Origin: Longimicrobium sp.
GTDB taxonomy: Bacteria > Gemmatimonadota > Gemmatimonadetes > Longimicrobiales > Longimicrobiaceae
NCBI RefSeq assembly: GCF_036388275.1
Contig: NZ_DASVSF010000055.1
Coordinates: 37,426 to 101,425 of the forward strand
DNA length: 64,000 nt
Reading direction: 5' to 3'
Shown: one piece after another, positions 35,101 to 43,289 of the stretch
Position numbering within the stretch: position 1 is the first letter of the stretch
How the letters are laid out: every line of letters starts with the position of its first letter
The notes under the pieces: model-generated
What the model was told of the DNA's origin: nothing
Databases searched by the model: none
The model's input: only the letters and a program-made list of their open reading frames with translations
Position numbers and translations under genes: made by a program

Positions 35101-35336
35101 GGGGCAACACGCCGCTGCAGAACCTGGGCACGGGGCAGCAGCAGGTGGTTCGCAGCTCGCCCAACTTCAAGCGGGGCGTGGCCCCGGGCGCGGACGAGCG
35201 TGGCGTGATGACCAGCATGGGCGTGGGCGGGCGGGTGAACCTGTTCGGGTACGCGGTGCTGGAGGCCGTGTACGTGAACCCGCTGGAGCGCGACCGCGGC
35301 TGGCACTGGCAGTTCGCCCTGCAGCCGGGGTTCTGA
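32163..35336 (+). CDS. Outer-membrane fusion: peptidase-MA-like, TolB-like propeller and BamA-like barrel
   Basis: A 1057-residue protein. A signal peptide (1-30, PVQAQ) leads to a zinc metallopeptidase-like domain with HELVHAF (H144, E145, H148) and a downstream SEGMAEY. From about 300 to 610 there are repeated beta-propeller blades of the TolB/PD40 type (SLSPDGTKVAFLS, TWSPDSRMFAFS, PTWSPDGTTIVVSG, SFSPDGRTVAFTTD). From about 650 on, beta-barrel strands follow and the protein ends in a hydrophobic aromatic (FALQPGF), as in BamA/Omp85-type barrels. I know each part in separate families; all three in one chain is unusual. Confidence 0.85.
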   Translation: MSAVTRFRAAAALLALCAGTTALASAPVQAQYFGRNKVQYRTFDFRILRTTHFDIYYYPEEEQAARDVGRMNERWYARLSRILEHEFEDRQPFVLYASHPHFQQTSTLSGDIGEGTGGVTEAFKQRIILPMAHSYEETDHVVGHELVHAFQYDISGLGRAGGGLEQAAQRYQVPLWFSEGMAEYLTIGPVDAHTTMWLRDAALTGRIPTLEQLTYDPSFFPYRWGQAFWAYVGGRWGDAAIGQILKQVGQGVPFPEAFQRILNVPLEDIVDDWGTSIRRTYLPLLADRREAREEARPLITLRTEGGRINLAPSLSPDGTKVAFLSELEFLDVELYIANAETGEIIRRLVRGTAFDPHFGSLRYINSAGTWSPDSRMFAFSALRGGRDVLVIMNAVRGGRLQEFEIPNVDEIANPTWSPDGTTIVVSGLSQGVTDLYAVNARTGVARRLTNDRFADMQPSFSPDGRTVAFTTDRGETDFDQLSFGEYRIGLMDFATGEIRTLQRADGGKNINPQWTSDGRGLYVISDREGINNIYRIEVATGALTQVTNLFTGVSGITDLSPAISSASRMDRLVFAAYERGGFNIYSISNPTELAGTAPEPVQVAAAGIPGVPLPALLPPVPRPEDAPYNRVLLSLNEFQFGLPDAANVAGWTVRPYSPRLSLDYLGQPQIGASANTGGGFNRGGLYGGITGIFSDVLGRHTVFGTVQAQGQIEEIGFSTLYLNQASRWTWGVSAQRVPYVYGGRAQGYRSQTEFVQQEVRYRYFDTRLAGITQYPISQVQRMEFSGGVRRFASDVLVRELVTDVTTGVTAYDERRDEGDAFNLAEGSAALVYDNALQGYTSPFAGQRYRFEVAPTLGTAQFTSVTGDYRRYFFLRPFTLAFRGLHVGRYGRDEALVGNLYLGWPFLMRGYSQSDVRNSCVESEEAQGNDCTLYGDELIGTRVGVANVELRVPVFQQVVLGGSFGLPPVEGFAFFDAGTAWGNTPLQNLGTGQQQVVRSSPNFKRGVAPGADERGVMTSMGVGGRVNLFGYAVLEAVYVNPLERDRGWHWQFALQPGF

Positions 35337-35432
35337 ACGGCAGTACCAAGTGCCAAGTGCCAAGTGCCAAGTGCCAGGTGCCAAGTGCCGTTTGCCTTTC
35401 CTGGCACTCGGTACTTGGCACTCGGTACTTCC
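35337..35432. repeat. R5 palindromic element with AAGTGCC tandem units
   Basis: The element starts GAACGGCAGTACCAAGTGCC, continues with five more AAGTGCC or AGGTGCC heptads, and ends in inverted units GGCACTCGGTACTT twice. The halves can pair over tens of bases. It begins at the stop codon of the previous gene and runs almost to the TetR start. A sibling copy sits inside the dnaE2 coding sequence at 47817-47893. Confidence 0.85.
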
Positions 35433-35450
35433 GTCCACTATCTTTCCGCC

Positions 35451-36056
35451 ATGAATGAGCGCCCACTCACCGAAAGCCGCGAAGCCAGGCGCCGGGCCAT
35501 CCTGGACTCGGCGGTGCGCGTGTTCGCCGAGCACGGCTTTTTCGCCGCGCGCATCCGCGACATCGCGGCGGGGGCGGGGGTGGCCGAGGGAACCATCTAC
35601 CTGTACTTCGAGGGCAAGGACGACCTGCTGCTGACGGCGTTCCGCGAACGGGTGAACGAGTTCGTGTCGTCGGCCGGGGCGGTGATGGAGGCCGAGGCGC
35701 CCTTCCAGGAGCGGCTGGCGCGCTTCGTTCGCCTGCAGTTCGAAAGCATCGAGGCCGATCCGCCCCTGGCCACGGTGCTGCTGCTGGAGTCCCGCCAGTC
35801 GTCCAAGTTCTTCGGCGGCGCGGTGCGTCCCGTGATGCGGCTGTACGCGCAGGCCATTGACCGGCTGCTGGCGGGCGGGGTGGAGCGCGGCGAGGTGCGC
35901 GCCGACGCCGAGATCCCCTTCGTCCGCGCGATGTTCATCGGCGCGCTCGAGGAGATCGAGCTGGAATGGCTGCTGGGCGACCGCTCGCGCCCCCTGGCGC
36001 CGCGGGCGGACCACTTCGCCGGCACCTTCTACCGGGGGATCGCCCCCGCCCGCTAG
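35451..36056 (+). CDS. TetR/AcrR family transcriptional regulator
   Basis: A 201-residue regulator. The N-terminal helix-turn-helix is complete: RRRAILDSAVRVFAEHGFF, IRDIAAGAGVAEGTIYLYFE, then KDDLLLTAFRERV. The C-terminal ligand domain resembles the FadR/YsiA group (DPPLATVLLLESRQSSKFFG), which responds to acyl-CoAs in Bacillus. The ATG at 35451 directly follows the R5 element; the open frame upstream is repeat DNA. Its target operon is not evident from the neighbours. Confidence 0.88.
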   Translation: MNERPLTESREARRRAILDSAVRVFAEHGFFAARIRDIAAGAGVAEGTIYLYFEGKDDLLLTAFRERVNEFVSSAGAVMEAEAPFQERLARFVRLQFESIEADPPLATVLLLESRQSSKFFGGAVRPVMRLYAQAIDRLLAGGVERGEVRADAEIPFVRAMFIGALEEIELEWLLGDRSRPLAPRADHFAGTFYRGIAPAR

Positions 36057-36167
36057 CCCCGCTGGACAGCGCGGGGCGGGGATGATAGCTTGTGCCGCGG
36101 CCGCCCCCGCGCGGCGAAACCCGGAACGAGCCCGCCTCCGCGGGCCCTGGCAGCTGAGCTGAGGCCG

Positions 36168-36326
36168 ATGGCAGACCTGGACCCGAACACGACGGCCGCC
36201 ACCACCGACGTGGACGGCGAGGATTACGAGAACTGGGAGATCGCTCTCTGGCTCGTCGGCATCCTCTGCATTCCCATGGTGCCTATCATCATGGTGGTGG
36301 CGTTCACCCCCTGGAGCGGCCTGTAG
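36168..36326 (+). CDS. Small single-pass membrane protein (52 residues)
   Basis: A 52-residue protein: acidic N-terminus (MADLDPNTTAATTDVDGEDY), then one hydrophobic helix (IALWLVGILCIPMVPIIMVVAF). It has its own terminator hairpin 24 bases downstream, which supports expression. No family recognised. The start is the ATG at 36168 after a CTGAGG site. Confidence 0.6.
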   Translation: MADLDPNTTAATTDVDGEDYENWEIALWLVGILCIPMVPIIMVVAFTPWSGL

Positions 36327-36350
36327 CCCCGGCCCCTCCGGCGTACGCCC

Positions 36351-36386
36351 GACGGCCCCGCTCGCGTGCTCGCGAGCGGGGCCGTC
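36351..36386. terminator. Strong hairpin after the small membrane protein gene
   Basis: A 16-bp perfect stem (GACGGCCCCGCTCGCG at 36351-36366, complement 36371-36386) with a 4-nt loop. No T-run follows, but stability is very high. Confidence 0.75.
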
Positions 36387-36467
36387 CGCGTTTCGGCGCA
36401 CCCGGCGCCCTTCTTGCGAAACGCCGCCCTGAATCCGGGCTTCTCCGCTCCTCCCGAACATCCGTTC

Positions 36468-38975
36468 ATGACGGGCACGTACCACAGCGCCCTGGTGGTC
36501 TTTTCCGTTCTCATCGCCATCTTCGCGTCGTACACCGCCCTGGCCCTGGCCGCGCGCGTGACCGCCGCCGAGGGGCGCTTTCGCCTGGCGTGGCTGGCCG
36601 GCGGCAGCGTGGCATTGGGCATCGGCATCTGGAGCATGCACTTCGTGGGCATGCTGGCGTTCCATCTTCCCGTTCCCATCTCCTACGACGTTCCGCTCTG
36701 GCTGGCGTCCATGGGCGTGTCCGTGGCCGCCTCGCTGCTCGCGCTGTGGGTGGCCAGCCGCGCGCGGGTGGGCCCCGGCGCGCTGGCCGCCGCGGGGGTG
36801 CTGATGGGCGCCGCCATCTCGGGAATGCACTACGTGGGGATGGCCGCCATGCGCATTCCGGGGCGCATCGGCTACCGGCCGGGGCTGGTGGCCGCGTCCG
36901 TGGCCATCGCCGTCGTCGCGTCCATCCTGGCCCTGTGGCTGGCCATGCGCTGGCGCACGGACGATTCCGCGCACGGCCGGTGGATGAAGGGCGCGGCGGC
37001 CGTGGTGATGGGCTTCGCCATCGCGGGGATGCACTACACGGCCATGGCGGCCGCCGTGTTCTCGGGCGACGGCGGGCGGGCGACCGTTCCCCAGGACCAC
37101 GTGCTGAGGACGGAGGGGCTGGCGGCCGGGGTGATCGTGGGCACGCTGGTGCTGCTGACCCTTACCGTCGCCGGCGCCATGGTGGACCGGCGGATGCGCG
37201 CCCGCTCCGCCGAAACCGAGGCGGTGCGCCGGAGCGAGGCCCGTTTCCGCTCTCTCGTCGCCGCGTCGGCGCGGGTGGTGTTCACCACCGACGCGCGGGG
37301 CCACGTCGTGGAGCCCCAGGCGGAGCTGTCGGCGTACAGCGGCGTCCCCTTCGAGCGCTACGGCGGCCGCGGCTGGCTGGAGTGCATCCATCCCGACGAC
37401 CGGCCCCCGACGGAGCAGGCGCTGGGCGAGGCGCTGGAGGCGTCGCGCGTGGTGGAACTGGAGTACCGCCTGTGCCGGGCCGACGGGCAGTGGCGCACGA
37501 TGGCGGTGCGCGCCGTGCCCGTGTTCGAGCCCGGCGGCGGCGTCCGCGAATGGGTGTTCGCGGCGGCGGACGTCACCGAACGGCGGGCCGCCGAGCGCGG
37601 CCGCGAGCTCCTGGCGGACTCCAGCCGGCTGCTGGCGTCGTCGCTGGACTACGAGACCACCCTGCGCACGGTGGCGCAGCTAGCCGTTCCCGCCCTGGCC
37701 GACTGGTGCGCGGTGGACGTGCTGACGGTGGATGGCGAGGTGCAGCGGATCGCGGTGGAGCACACCGATCCCGAAAAGATCCGGCTGGTCGCGCAGATCC
37801 AGGAGCGCTGGCCCGCCCCGCGCGACGCGCCCCACGGGCTGTATCACGTGCTGAAGACGGGCGAGACGGAGTTCGTGGCCGACATCCCCACCGACATGCT
37901 GCGCGCCGCGGCGCAGGACTCCGAGCACCTGGAGGCCATCCTGGCGCTGGGGCTGCGTTCGTACCTGTGCATTCCCCTCAGCGCCCGCGGCCGCACCCTG
38001 GGGGCGCTGACCGTGGTCTACGCCGAATCCGGCCGCCGCTACGGGAGCACCGAGCTGGACGTGGCGGAGGAGCTGGCCCGCCGCGCCGCCGTGGCCATCG
38101 ACAACGCGCGGCTGTTCGGCGAGATGGAGGACGCGCGCAACGCGCTGGAACAGCAGACCGCCGAGCTGGAGGAGACGCAGGCGGAGATGGAGATGGCGCA
38201 CGACGAGCTTCAGCACGCGTACGAAGACCTTGCCGCGCGCACCATGGAGGCCGAGCGCGCCCGCGCCGCGGCCGACGAGGCCAACGCCGCCAAGAGCTCG
38301 TTCCTGGCGACGATGAGCCACGAGCTGCGCACCCCGCTGAACGCCATCGCCGGCTACGCGCAGCTGATGGAGATGGGCATCCACGGCGAGGTGACCCGGG
38401 CGCAGGCCGAGGCGCTGGCCAAGATCCGCCGCAACCAGATGCACCTGCTGGGGCTGATCAACGACGTGCTGAACTTCGCCAAGCTCGAGGCCGGCCAGGT
38501 GCAGTACCAGCTGCGCGAGCTGCCGCTGGACGAGGTGCTGGCCGCGGTGGAGCCGCTGGTGGAGCCGCAGATCCGCGCGCGGGGCCTTACGTACGTCTAC
38601 CGCCCCGGCGACCCGGGGGTGACGGTGTGCGCCGACCGCGAGCGGATGGAGCAGGTGGTGCTGAACCTGCTGACCAACGCCATCAAGTTCACCGAGCCCG
38701 GCGGGCGGGTGGAGATGGGGTGGGAGGCGGACGGGCGCACGGTGAGCGTGCACGTCCGCGACACGGGGCGGGGCATTCCGGCGGACAAGCTCGACGCCAT
38801 CTTCGAGCCGTTCGTGCAGGTGGACCCGGCCCTCACCCGCATTGCCGAGGGCACCGGCCTGGGGCTGGCCATCAGCCGCGACCTTGCCCGCGCCATGAAC
38901 GGCGACCTGCGCGTCACCAGCCGCGAGGACGAGGGGAGCGTGTTCACCCTCATCCTTCCGCGGGGGAGTGCGTGA
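36468..38975 (+). CDS. Sensor histidine kinase: MHYT, PAS, GAF, HisKA, HATPase
   Basis: An 835-residue kinase. Residues 1-240 form a seven-helix MHYT sensor with repeated motifs SMHFVGMLAF, GMHYVGMAAM and GMHYTAMAA, proposed in that family to bind a metal and sense diatomic gases. A PAS domain (~265-380), a GAF domain (~390-545) and a coiled coil (ETQAEMEMAHDELQHAYEDL) follow. The phosphorylated His is H618 in MSHELRTPLNAIAGYAQLM; N-box NLLTNAIKFTEP, G1 DTGRGIP and G2 GTGLGLAIS are intact. No response regulator is adjacent. I start at the ATG at 36468, just before the first helix; the earlier part of the frame is the terminator region. Confidence 0.92.
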   Translation: MTGTYHSALVVFSVLIAIFASYTALALAARVTAAEGRFRLAWLAGGSVALGIGIWSMHFVGMLAFHLPVPISYDVPLWLASMGVSVAASLLALWVASRARVGPGALAAAGVLMGAAISGMHYVGMAAMRIPGRIGYRPGLVAASVAIAVVASILALWLAMRWRTDDSAHGRWMKGAAAVVMGFAIAGMHYTAMAAAVFSGDGGRATVPQDHVLRTEGLAAGVIVGTLVLLTLTVAGAMVDRRMRARSAETEAVRRSEARFRSLVAASARVVFTTDARGHVVEPQAELSAYSGVPFERYGGRGWLECIHPDDRPPTEQALGEALEASRVVELEYRLCRADGQWRTMAVRAVPVFEPGGGVREWVFAAADVTERRAAERGRELLADSSRLLASSLDYETTLRTVAQLAVPALADWCAVDVLTVDGEVQRIAVEHTDPEKIRLVAQIQERWPAPRDAPHGLYHVLKTGETEFVADIPTDMLRAAAQDSEHLEAILALGLRSYLCIPLSARGRTLGALTVVYAESGRRYGSTELDVAEELARRAAVAIDNARLFGEMEDARNALEQQTAELEETQAEMEMAHDELQHAYEDLAARTMEAERARAAADEANAAKSSFLATMSHELRTPLNAIAGYAQLMEMGIHGEVTRAQAEALAKIRRNQMHLLGLINDVLNFAKLEAGQVQYQLRELPLDEVLAAVEPLVEPQIRARGLTYVYRPGDPGVTVCADRERMEQVVLNLLTNAIKFTEPGGRVEMGWEADGRTVSVHVRDTGRGIPADKLDAIFEPFVQVDPALTRIAEGTGLGLAISRDLARAMNGDLRVTSREDEGSVFTLILPRGSA

Positions 38976-39121
38976 GCGGGCAACCATCTTCGGCCCCGCC
39001 ACGTCCTATGCGTGTGTGAAGGCATCGTCGACGCACTGACGCACTTCCGCACTCAGGCACGGTCCCTTAGTTTGCAGGGATTTTGCCCCAGCAGGCACCC
39101 TGTCCCACACGAGCGCCCCCG

Positions 39122-41440
39122 ATGAACCAAGCCGCCCAGACCGCGCGGGTATTCCCGACGCGGACGGAGCCCGTTTTCGCAGCCGAGACGTACCGCCCGC
39201 CCTTCCTGTGGGCGGCCGCCGCGGCCGCCGCGCTGTTCGTGCTGTACGCCGTGACCCTGGCGCCCACGACGGCGTTCTGGGACACCAGCGAGTACATCGC
39301 CACCGGGCACGTCCTGGGCATTCCGCACCCGCCGGGAAACCCCACCTTCGTCCTGCTGGCCAAGGCGTGGTCGCTGCTGCTGTCGCCCCTGGGGCTGCCG
39401 GTGGCCGTGCGCATCAACCTGTTCTCGGCCTTCATGACGGCCGGCGCCTCGTTCTTCTGGTTCCTGGTCGTTCACCGCATCCTGGCGTACTTCACCCCCA
39501 GCGAGCTGGTGCGCCGGGTGGGCGCCGCGGCGGCGGTGTTCGTGTCGGGAACGGCGTTCACGGTGTGGAACCAGAGCAACGTGAACGAAAAGGTGTACAC
39601 CGTCACGCTGTTCACCATCGCGCTGATGTCGTGGGTGGCGTTCCGCTGGCGCGACCGGGTAGAGGCGCACTCCGGGCAGAAGACCGGCCGCTGGCACGAC
39701 GACAACGCCATGCTGTTCGTGCTGTACGTGCTGGCGCTTTCCATCGGCAACCACAAGATGGCGTTCCTGGCCGCGCCGGCGCTGTTCATCTTCGTGCTGC
39801 TGGTGAAGGCCCGCTCGCTGCTCAACTGGAAGCTGTACGCGCTTGGCCTGCCGGTGATCCTGCTGGGGCTTTCCATGCAGCTGTACCTCCCCATCCGGGC
39901 GGGGCTGAACCCGGTGATCAACGAGGCCTCGCCCACCTGCCAGCAGGATGCCGGTCTGGGCGCCGCCCTGACCACCATCTTCACCGACGGCAGGTCCGAC
40001 GCCGGCTGCGAAATGCTGGGCTCGGTGCTCCGCCGCGAGCAGTACCAGAAGCCGCCCGTCAGCCAGCGCATGGCGCCGCTGGGCATGCAGCTGGCGAATT
40101 TCTACCAGTATTTCGACTGGCAGTGGTCTCGGTCGCTACAGGGGCGCCTTGGCTACCTGCCGCCGGCGCGGGTTCCCTTTACGCTGCTGTTCCTGGGGCT
40201 GGGCATCTGGGGCGCCATGGAGCACTACCGGCGCGACAAGAAGAGCTTCTGGTACATCGGAACCCTGTTCTTTTCGCTGTCATTCCTGCTGGTGTTCTAC
40301 ATGAACTTCAAGTACGGCTACGTGCAGGGGCAGGAGAGGCAACTGGATACCGAGGTGCGCGAGCGCGATTACTTCTACATCTGCACCTTCTCCGTCTGGG
40401 GGCTGTGGGTAGGCGTGGGGCTGACGTCGCTGTGGCTGCGCCTGGCCGACACCCTCGGGCGCAGCCGCAAGGCGATCCTGACTGCGGCGCCGGTGATGCT
40501 GATCGCGCTGATCCCGCTGGGCCTCAACTGGAAGTACGCCAGCCGCGCGGGGGACTACGCGGCCCGCGACTTCGCGTACAACCTGTTGCAGTCGGTGGAG
40601 CCGTACGGGGTGCTGATCACCAATGGCGACAACGACACCTTCCCGCTCTGGTACGTGCAGGAGGTGGAGGGCATCCGCCGCGACGTGACGGTGATCGTGA
40701 TGTCGTACCTGAACACGGGATGGTACGTCAAGCAGCTGCGCGACCTCACCCAGGCGTGCCCGCGCCCCGGCGCCTCCGAGGCGGATCCCACGGTCATCAT
40801 CTGCCAGCGCCCCTTCGATGCGTCCAAGGCGCCCGCGTTCTACGCCACGGCCAACCGGGCGCCCACCCGCGCCATCGTGCCCCTGACGGACGTGCAGATC
40901 GACCAGGTGGCGGCGGGATACGCCCAGCAGGCGGGCGAGGGGATGACGTACCAGGCACGCGGGCAGACGTTCACCATCGAGCCGGGCACCGTGCTCAGCC
41001 CCGCGCACCAGTTCCTGGCGGTGATGCTGAACCACGCCTGGGGCGACCGTCCCATCCACTTTGCGTCCACCACCTACACGCATGCCGAGCTGGGGCTGCT
41101 GGGACACGTGGCGCGCACCGGGATGTCGTTCAAGCTGGTGACGCCCCAGGAGGCGCAGGCGGCCCAGCTGACGCCCATGCCGGCGGCCCCCAACATCATG
41201 CAGTTCACCGGCGGCTACATGGACATCGACCGCAACCGGGCGATGCTGGAGCGCGAGGCGCAGTACCATGGGCTTGCGCAGAAGGCCGTCTGGGCCGACG
41301 ACGCCACGCGCAACATTCCCATGCAGTACACCTACGCCTGGCTGGCGCTGGCTACCGCCGAGCGGGTGCGCCGCAACGAACAGCAGGCCGCGCGCGACGA
41401 GGTCCGGGCCCAGGAATTCCAGGCGCTCGCCGAGCGCTGA
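39122..41440 (+). CDS. DUF2723 membrane protein (GT117/TMEM260-like glycosyltransferase)
   Basis: A 772-residue polytopic protein. The family signature is at the N-terminus: YAVTLAPTTAFWDTSEYIAT, GIPHPPGNPTFVLLA, then several membrane helices to about residue 500. The C-terminal ~270 residues are soluble and extracytoplasmic, starting NGDNDTFPLWYVQEVEGIRRDV, the conserved DUF2723 segment (abbreviated). Relatives include human TMEM260 and Bacteroidota protein O-glycosylation enzymes, so lipid-linked sugar transfer to exported proteins is likely. An ATG 13 codons upstream in frame is not supported. Ends at a strong terminator. Confidence 0.87.
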   Translation: MNQAAQTARVFPTRTEPVFAAETYRPPFLWAAAAAAALFVLYAVTLAPTTAFWDTSEYIATGHVLGIPHPPGNPTFVLLAKAWSLLLSPLGLPVAVRINLFSAFMTAGASFFWFLVVHRILAYFTPSELVRRVGAAAAVFVSGTAFTVWNQSNVNEKVYTVTLFTIALMSWVAFRWRDRVEAHSGQKTGRWHDDNAMLFVLYVLALSIGNHKMAFLAAPALFIFVLLVKARSLLNWKLYALGLPVILLGLSMQLYLPIRAGLNPVINEASPTCQQDAGLGAALTTIFTDGRSDAGCEMLGSVLRREQYQKPPVSQRMAPLGMQLANFYQYFDWQWSRSLQGRLGYLPPARVPFTLLFLGLGIWGAMEHYRRDKKSFWYIGTLFFSLSFLLVFYMNFKYGYVQGQERQLDTEVRERDYFYICTFSVWGLWVGVGLTSLWLRLADTLGRSRKAILTAAPVMLIALIPLGLNWKYASRAGDYAARDFAYNLLQSVEPYGVLITNGDNDTFPLWYVQEVEGIRRDVTVIVMSYLNTGWYVKQLRDLTQACPRPGASEADPTVIICQRPFDASKAPAFYATANRAPTRAIVPLTDVQIDQVAAGYAQQAGEGMTYQARGQTFTIEPGTVLSPAHQFLAVMLNHAWGDRPIHFASTTYTHAELGLLGHVARTGMSFKLVTPQEAQAAQLTPMPAAPNIMQFTGGYMDIDRNRAMLEREAQYHGLAQKAVWADDATRNIPMQYTYAWLALATAERVRRNEQQAARDEVRAQEFQALAER

Positions 41441-41464
41441 GCGCGCCCGCTCCCGCTCTGCCCA

Positions 41465-41497
41465 AAGCGCCCCTCCGGACCTTCCGGAGGGGCGCTT
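41465..41497 (+). terminator. Terminator after the DUF2723 gene
   Basis: A 15-bp stem (AAGCGCCCCTCCGGA from 41465, complement ending at 41497) with a 3-nt loop, then TCGT. Located 25 bases past the stop. Confidence 0.8.
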
Positions 41498-41625
41498 CGT
41501 ATCCCCGCAGATTGAGAATCATTCGCAAGCTATTGCCAGAACGAAGTTTGCGAGGTCTCTGGCCCGCAGCTTGCCTGAGTGGGAAGCCGGGCACGACACC
41601 GATACTCAACCGGAGAGGTCACACC

Positions 41626-41808
41626 ATGCAGAATCCCTTGGAGAGGCCGCAGGCGCAGACGTCGGTGGTGGGCGCGTGCACCGTGACGGACTGCAAGTTC
41701 AACGAGCACCACGAGTGCCACGCCGGGCAGATCGAGGTGCGCGTGAGCGGCAGCGGCGCCGAGTGCGGCACCTACACGCCCGAGGGCAACACCCGTCCGC
41801 GCCCGTAG
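41626..41808 (+). CDS. DUF1540 small cysteine-rich protein
   Basis: A 60-residue protein with the DUF1540 pattern CTVTDCKFNEHHECHAG ... AECGTY: Cys at 18, 23, 31 and 47 plus several His, a likely metal site. The ATG is preceded by GGAGAGGTCACACC. A strong terminator follows. The region just upstream (41500-41600) is AT-richer and includes CATTCGCAAGCTATTGCC, a plausible promoter. Its biological role is unknown; relatives are often linked to spore or surface metal binding. Confidence 0.8.
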   Translation: MQNPLERPQAQTSVVGACTVTDCKFNEHHECHAGQIEVRVSGSGAECGTYTPEGNTRPRP

Positions 41809-41833
41809 TTCGCGACGGACCTGCCTCACGAGC

Positions 41834-41870
41834 CGGGCGCCCCTCCAGCGAGGGGCGCCCGCTTTTTTTT
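41834..41870 (+). terminator. Strong rho-independent terminator
   Basis: An 11-bp stem CGGGCGCCCCT (41834-41844) with its complement at 41851-41861, a 6-nt loop and a tract of eight T at 41863-41870. Confidence 0.92.
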
Positions 41871-42250
41871 GCACCAACTCCGGCCACACCGTCGCCTGTC
41901 ATCCAGAGGCCCGAGCGCACTGAACCGGCCCGCAGTGCATACCATGCAGGGCCGTGGGATCTTGCCGCGGGAGCCACTTCACCCGAGCGCGGCAGCGACA
42001 CGGAACCCTGAGCCTCGGTCCTGGTCCTCGCCTGGGGGAGCGGCCCAAGCCTCCGCGGGCGAATGAATTCGCTGCAACGACCACACGATGTCCACCTTCG
42101 TGGACTGGCCTGCTGTCGTGTGGCCTCCATGAGGGGGCGCGCCCCGGCTTCTGTCCTCCCGCCGAGTGCTCCTGCTGCCCCCGCCGTGGCGGTTTCCGCA
42201 TCGGCAGGAAGGGGGAGGAGAAAACATCTCCCTCGTGGACGCACCCGCCC
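41871..42250. repeat. Second composite R3/R4 intergenic repeat
   Basis: No gene is seen. CTGTCATCCAGAGGCCCGAGCG at 41897 (in part) and GTGGGATCTTGCCGCG mirror the R3 cluster at 21.9 kb, and an R4 double hairpin (GCGAATGAATTCGC, then TCCACCTTCGTGGACTGG) lies at 42058-42112. The order of elements is the same as at 21.9-22.2 kb but the copies have diverged. Confidence 0.7.
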
Positions 42251-42504
42251 ACTTCTGCCCGCGCACCCTGTTCACGTGCCGCTAACCAGTCCGCATTACG
42301 CCTGCGAGATGGACGGAATAGCCGGGCGTGAACTTTTGCAATGTGGACGGCGGCGCACTCCGTTTACTTCATCTTAAATGCACGTTTGGCAACTACTTAG
42401 AGAAATCATAGCAGAGCCTTGATTCGGAATTTATTCGGTATTACTCTTGCTTGCCCGGTGACGGGAACCGTGAATTGTCACCCCCCCAGGCAGGACCATT
42501 GGAC
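42251..42504 (+). promoter_or_regulatory. AT-rich leader of the imuA-imuB-dnaE2 operon
   Basis: This gap is clearly AT-richer than its surroundings, especially 42360-42460, as expected for a promoter. TTGATT at 42419 and the inverted repeat GAATTTATTC at 42427-42436 (GAAT-TT-ATTC, flanked by CGG/CGG) lie 69 and more bases before the imuA start. Because imuA-imuB-dnaE2 operons are usually LexA controlled, the inverted repeat is a candidate operator, but it matches no LexA box I know. Confidence 0.35.
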
Positions 42505-43266
42505 GTGAGTGCCGCACCCGACCTCAAGCTGCTTCGCGCCAACCTGGAACAGCGCTTCGGCAGCGCCATCGTGCCGCTGCCAGGGCAGGCGCCTTCGCGC
42601 GAGCAGCCCGGCTTTCGCACCGGCGTGGCGGCGCTGGATGCGCTGGTGCCCGGAGGCGTTCCCCGGCGCGCGCTGACCGTGTGGGCGGGCGAGGCCACCG
42701 CCGGCCGCACCGCCGCGCTGCGCGTACTGGTGGAGGCGGCGTGCCGCGAGGTGCTGGTGGCGCTGGTGGATGCCACGCGCACACTGGACCCGGCCTCGTG
42801 GTGCTGGGATGATGGGCACTCCGCGCCGGGGCTGTGGGTGGCGCGTCCGCCGAGCGCCGGGCAGGCGATGGAGGGCGCGTGGGTGGCCGAGACGCTGCTG
42901 CGCACCGGGGCCTTTGGCCTGGTGGTGCTCGACGGCCCGGCACCCGAGCCGGTAGAGGCGCACCGGCTGCGCGCCCTGGCGCGGGAGACGGACGCGGCGC
43001 TGCTGCTTTCCACCGACGGCGCGGGCCCCGGCTGGCGCGCCGACGTGAAGCTGGAATTCCGGCGCACGGGCGTGGGCCGGGTGGGGCTGCGCGAGGGTGG
43101 GCGCTTCCGCCGCGCCTCGGCCGTGGGGATGGCCAAGGGCTGGGGCGCGCGCACGGGCCAGCGCGAGGTGGAGCTGGTGCACGAGCCAGCGGTCCGCCTT
43201 CGCCCCGACAGCATCCCCGACCGCCGCGCCGGCGCACGCCGCGGAGGCAGCGCATGGGACGCGTAG
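42505..43266 (+). CDS. imuA: ImuA, RecA-like translesion synthesis accessory protein
   Basis: A 253-residue RecA/SulA-like protein. Features are FRTGVAALDALVPGGVPRRA (the start of the RecA-like core), LTVWAGEATAGRTAALRVLV (Walker A position, degenerate), and LVVLDGPAPE (Walker B-like). ImuA stimulates the mutasome with ImuB and DnaE2 in SOS mutagenesis. The GTG at 42505 gives the best spacing to CAGGA at 42491-42495; TTG at 42499 is an alternative. It is the first of a three-gene SOS set, but 664 bases of repeats separate it from imuB. Confidence 0.86.
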   Translation: MSAAPDLKLLRANLEQRFGSAIVPLPGQAPSREQPGFRTGVAALDALVPGGVPRRALTVWAGEATAGRTAALRVLVEAACREVLVALVDATRTLDPASWCWDDGHSAPGLWVARPPSAGQAMEGAWVAETLLRTGAFGLVVLDGPAPEPVEAHRLRALARETDAALLLSTDGAGPGWRADVKLEFRRTGVGRVGLREGGRFRRASAVGMAKGWGARTGQREVELVHEPAVRLRPDSIPDRRAGARRGGSAWDA

Positions 43267-43289
43267 GCCTCACCCGGCCTCGCCTAGGC

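Noticed and set aside
35341..35430. CRISPR or minisatellite with coding role
   Set aside because: Heptads are only part of a palindromic element with a complementary arm; no spacers.
31785..37391. Minus-strand open frame of about 1868 codons
   Set aside because: It lies antisense to five convincing plus-strand genes, is His/Arg/Gln-rich and repetitive, and is the normal shadow of high-GC third positions.
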